A model generated the notes under the pieces. The model saw only the letters and a program-made list of their open reading frames with translations. It did not search any database and was not told where the DNA came from. A stretch of DNA of 64,000 nt from an uncultured Eubacteriales bacterium. GTDB lineage: Bacteria; Bacillota; Clostridia; Peptostreptococcales; Anaerovoracaceae. The DNA lies in assembly GCA_902786855.1 (NCBI GenBank), contig CADAEH010000005.1, forward strand, positions 62,001-126,000, read 5' to 3'. Position numbers and translations under genes: made by a program. Shown one piece after another: positions 62,616 through 64,000 of this stretch. Position 1 is the first letter of the stretch; every line of letters begins with the position of its first letter.

Positions 62616-63974
62616 TTATTTGCTGACAACTTTATTCTCTTTCCAGTCCCACTTTCCCTTAAGTGTGATGTTCTCATACCAAGGAACGAAGTAAGAGAGA
62701 ATAGCGAATCCGGCAAGGAGGAAGAGATACCAGTTGTTAGGAATGATATCCAGAGGGCTTACTCTTCCTTCACACATACTTGCTACTACGAGGAACTGAG
62801 CTCCGTAAGGGATAAGACCCTGCATGATACATGTGAACATGTCGAGGATGGAAGCAGTCTTACGAGGGTCGATATCATACTTCTCGCTGATCTCTCTTGC
62901 CATAGGACCGTCGACGATGATAGCAACGGTGTTATTTGCTGTAGCCATATCAGTGAGTGCAGCAAGTGCGGAGAGTCCGACCTGTGCAGATTTCTTACCT
63001 TTGAAGGTCTTTGACAGCTTCTCGATGAGCCAGTCCAGACCACCGTAATGTTTTGCCATTTCAGCGATACCGCCACAGAGCATGGACAGAAGGAATACTT
63101 CGATCATTCCCTGAAATCCTGCCCAGATGTTTCCGGCAAAATCCATGAATGTGATGTCTCCGTATGCTATTCCGATGATACCTGCTGCAAAGATGCCGAT
63201 GGTCAGAACCAGGAATACGTTCATTCCGATCAGAGCAAGAACGAGAACGAGCAGATAAGGGATGACCTTTACGAATGAGAACGGATCTACTGTGAGAGCC
63301 TGTGCTGAATCTGGTCTTCCGAATATGATCAGAAGGATGATAGTTATAACTGCTGCAGGGCAGGAAATCCAGAAGTTGGTGCGGAACTTATCCTTGAGTT
63401 CAACTTTCTGTGTTCTTGTTGCAGCGATCGTAGTATCAGAGATCATTGACAGATTATCACCGAACATTGCTCCGGAAACTACAGCTGCCATAACGAGTGG
63501 AAGGCTGAGTCCGGCCTTGTCAACAACACCGAGTGCGATAGGAACGAGAGCACCGATAGTACCCATGGATGTTCCTGTTGCTGTACCGAGGAATGCAGCG
63601 ATAACAAAGAGTCCAGCTGTCAGAAGAGATGCAGGGATGATAGAAACTCCCATATTAACTGTTGCATCTACACCGCCCATTGACTTAGCAACTGCTGAAA
63701 AAGCACCTGCAAGAAGGTAGATCATGAGCATTGCCATAACGTCTTCATTGGCAGCGCCTCTGGCAAAAATACTGAAATTAGTGTTGATCCCTTCCTTGTA
63801 GTTCATAGCGAAAGCTACAAGTACTGCGATAAACATAGCTACTACTGCCGGGAACTGGTAGAATGCCATCTCCACACCCTTGCTCTGCAGGATGATACCG
63901 GCACCGAGGTATATGATGATAAATACCGCAAATGGCACCAAAGCAAGTCCACTGCTTTTCTTTTTTGTGTCCAT
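62616..63974 (-). CDS. NhaC-family Na+/H+ antiporter-like transporter
   Basis: This 452-residue protein has about eleven to twelve transmembrane segments. NhaC-family motifs are seen: FLGTATGTSMGTIGALVPIA, VVSGAMFGDNLSMISDTTIAA and ATANNTVAIIVDGPMAREI. Members exchange Na+ for protons, malate-lactate or other organic ions; the substrate here is open, and the neighbouring methyltransferase gene may hint at an organic substrate. AAAGGAGTTATTATT precedes the ATG. The N-terminus lies 26 bases from the right window edge. Confidence 0.9.
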   Translation of the reverse strand: MDTKKKSSGLALVPFAVFIIIYLGAGIILQSKGVEMAFYQFPAVVAMFIAVLVAFAMNYKEGINTNFSIFARGAANEDVMAMLMIYLLAGAFSAVAKSMGGVDATVNMGVSIIPASLLTAGLFVIAAFLGTATGTSMGTIGALVPIALGVVDKAGLSLPLVMAAVVSGAMFGDNLSMISDTTIAATRTQKVELKDKFRTNFWISCPAAVITIILLIIFGRPDSAQALTVDPFSFVKVIPYLLVLVLALIGMNVFLVLTIGIFAAGIIGIAYGDITFMDFAGNIWAGFQGMIEVFLLSMLCGGIAEMAKHYGGLDWLIEKLSKTFKGKKSAQVGLSALAALTDMATANNTVAIIVDGPMAREISEKYDIDPRKTASILDMFTCIMQGLIPYGAQFLVVASMCEGRVSPLDIIPNNWYLFLLAGFAILSYFVPWYENITLKGKWDWKENKVVSK

Positions 63975-64000
63975 AATAATAACTCCTTTTAAATTTCCAT

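Overview
The window is chromosomal DNA of a Gram-positive anaerobe of the Bacillota, most likely class Clostridia. The evidence is the gene content and order (rplU-rpmA-obg, alaS-ireB-ruvX, nadD-yqeK-rsfS, hemZ, a fused secDF, RNase J, a YneA-type SOS division inhibitor), sigma-A promoters close to consensus, Bacillus-type LexA boxes and strong AGGAGG ribosome sites. No phage, insertion sequence, CRISPR array or rRNA was seen. The genus cannot be fixed from the sequence alone.

Layout. Positions 1-9205 (+) are core genes: the 3' end of cinA, recA under a LexA-controlled promoter, rplU-rpmA-obg, comEA, a stand-alone Spo0A-type DNA-binding protein, a DUF896 protein, then alaS-ireB-ruvX. Positions 9202-14753 (+) hold the main accessory cluster: a LysR regulator, a long perfect palindrome, a four-helix membrane protein, a flavoprotein with an Fe-S-type motif and a zinc ribbon, a two-repeat EthD-like protein, a DUF1097-like membrane protein and a six-bladed LVIVD propeller. 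I do not recognise it as a described pathway, and it is my main candidate for an undescribed system. Positions 14951-21821 (+) carry a PfkB kinase followed by secreted or membrane proteins of mostly unknown function, ending in a 3D-domain protein and a GH25 lysozyme.

At about 22 kb transcription converges in a gene-free stretch with three inverted repeats. From there to 64 kb everything is on the minus strand: yneA with LexA boxes, ybaK, a VTT-domain protein, a PLP enzyme, a tyrosine recombinase, miaA-mutL-mutS, an aminotransferase, then a very long compact chain. Read in transcription order the chain is tRNA-Leu x2, yajC, secDF, relA, MBL hydrolase, hemZ, hisS, aspS, nadD, yqeK, rsfS, leuS, RNase J, YlbF, efp, mltG, trmR, a U32 peptidase, a CNNM protein, an Asp23-like protein, nusB, a TsaD paralogue, xseA-xseB, ispA, dxs, tlyA. 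The far end holds a zinc methyltransferase of the uroporphyrinogen decarboxylase family and an NhaC-type antiporter.

Together the window covers DNA repair and the SOS response (recA, yneA, mutSL, xseAB, ruvX), translation (four aminoacyl-tRNA synthetases, efp, ribosomal proteins, tRNA modification), isoprenoid supply (ispA, dxs), the stringent response (relA), protein export (yajC, secDF) and one unexplained, apparently highly expressed redox cluster.
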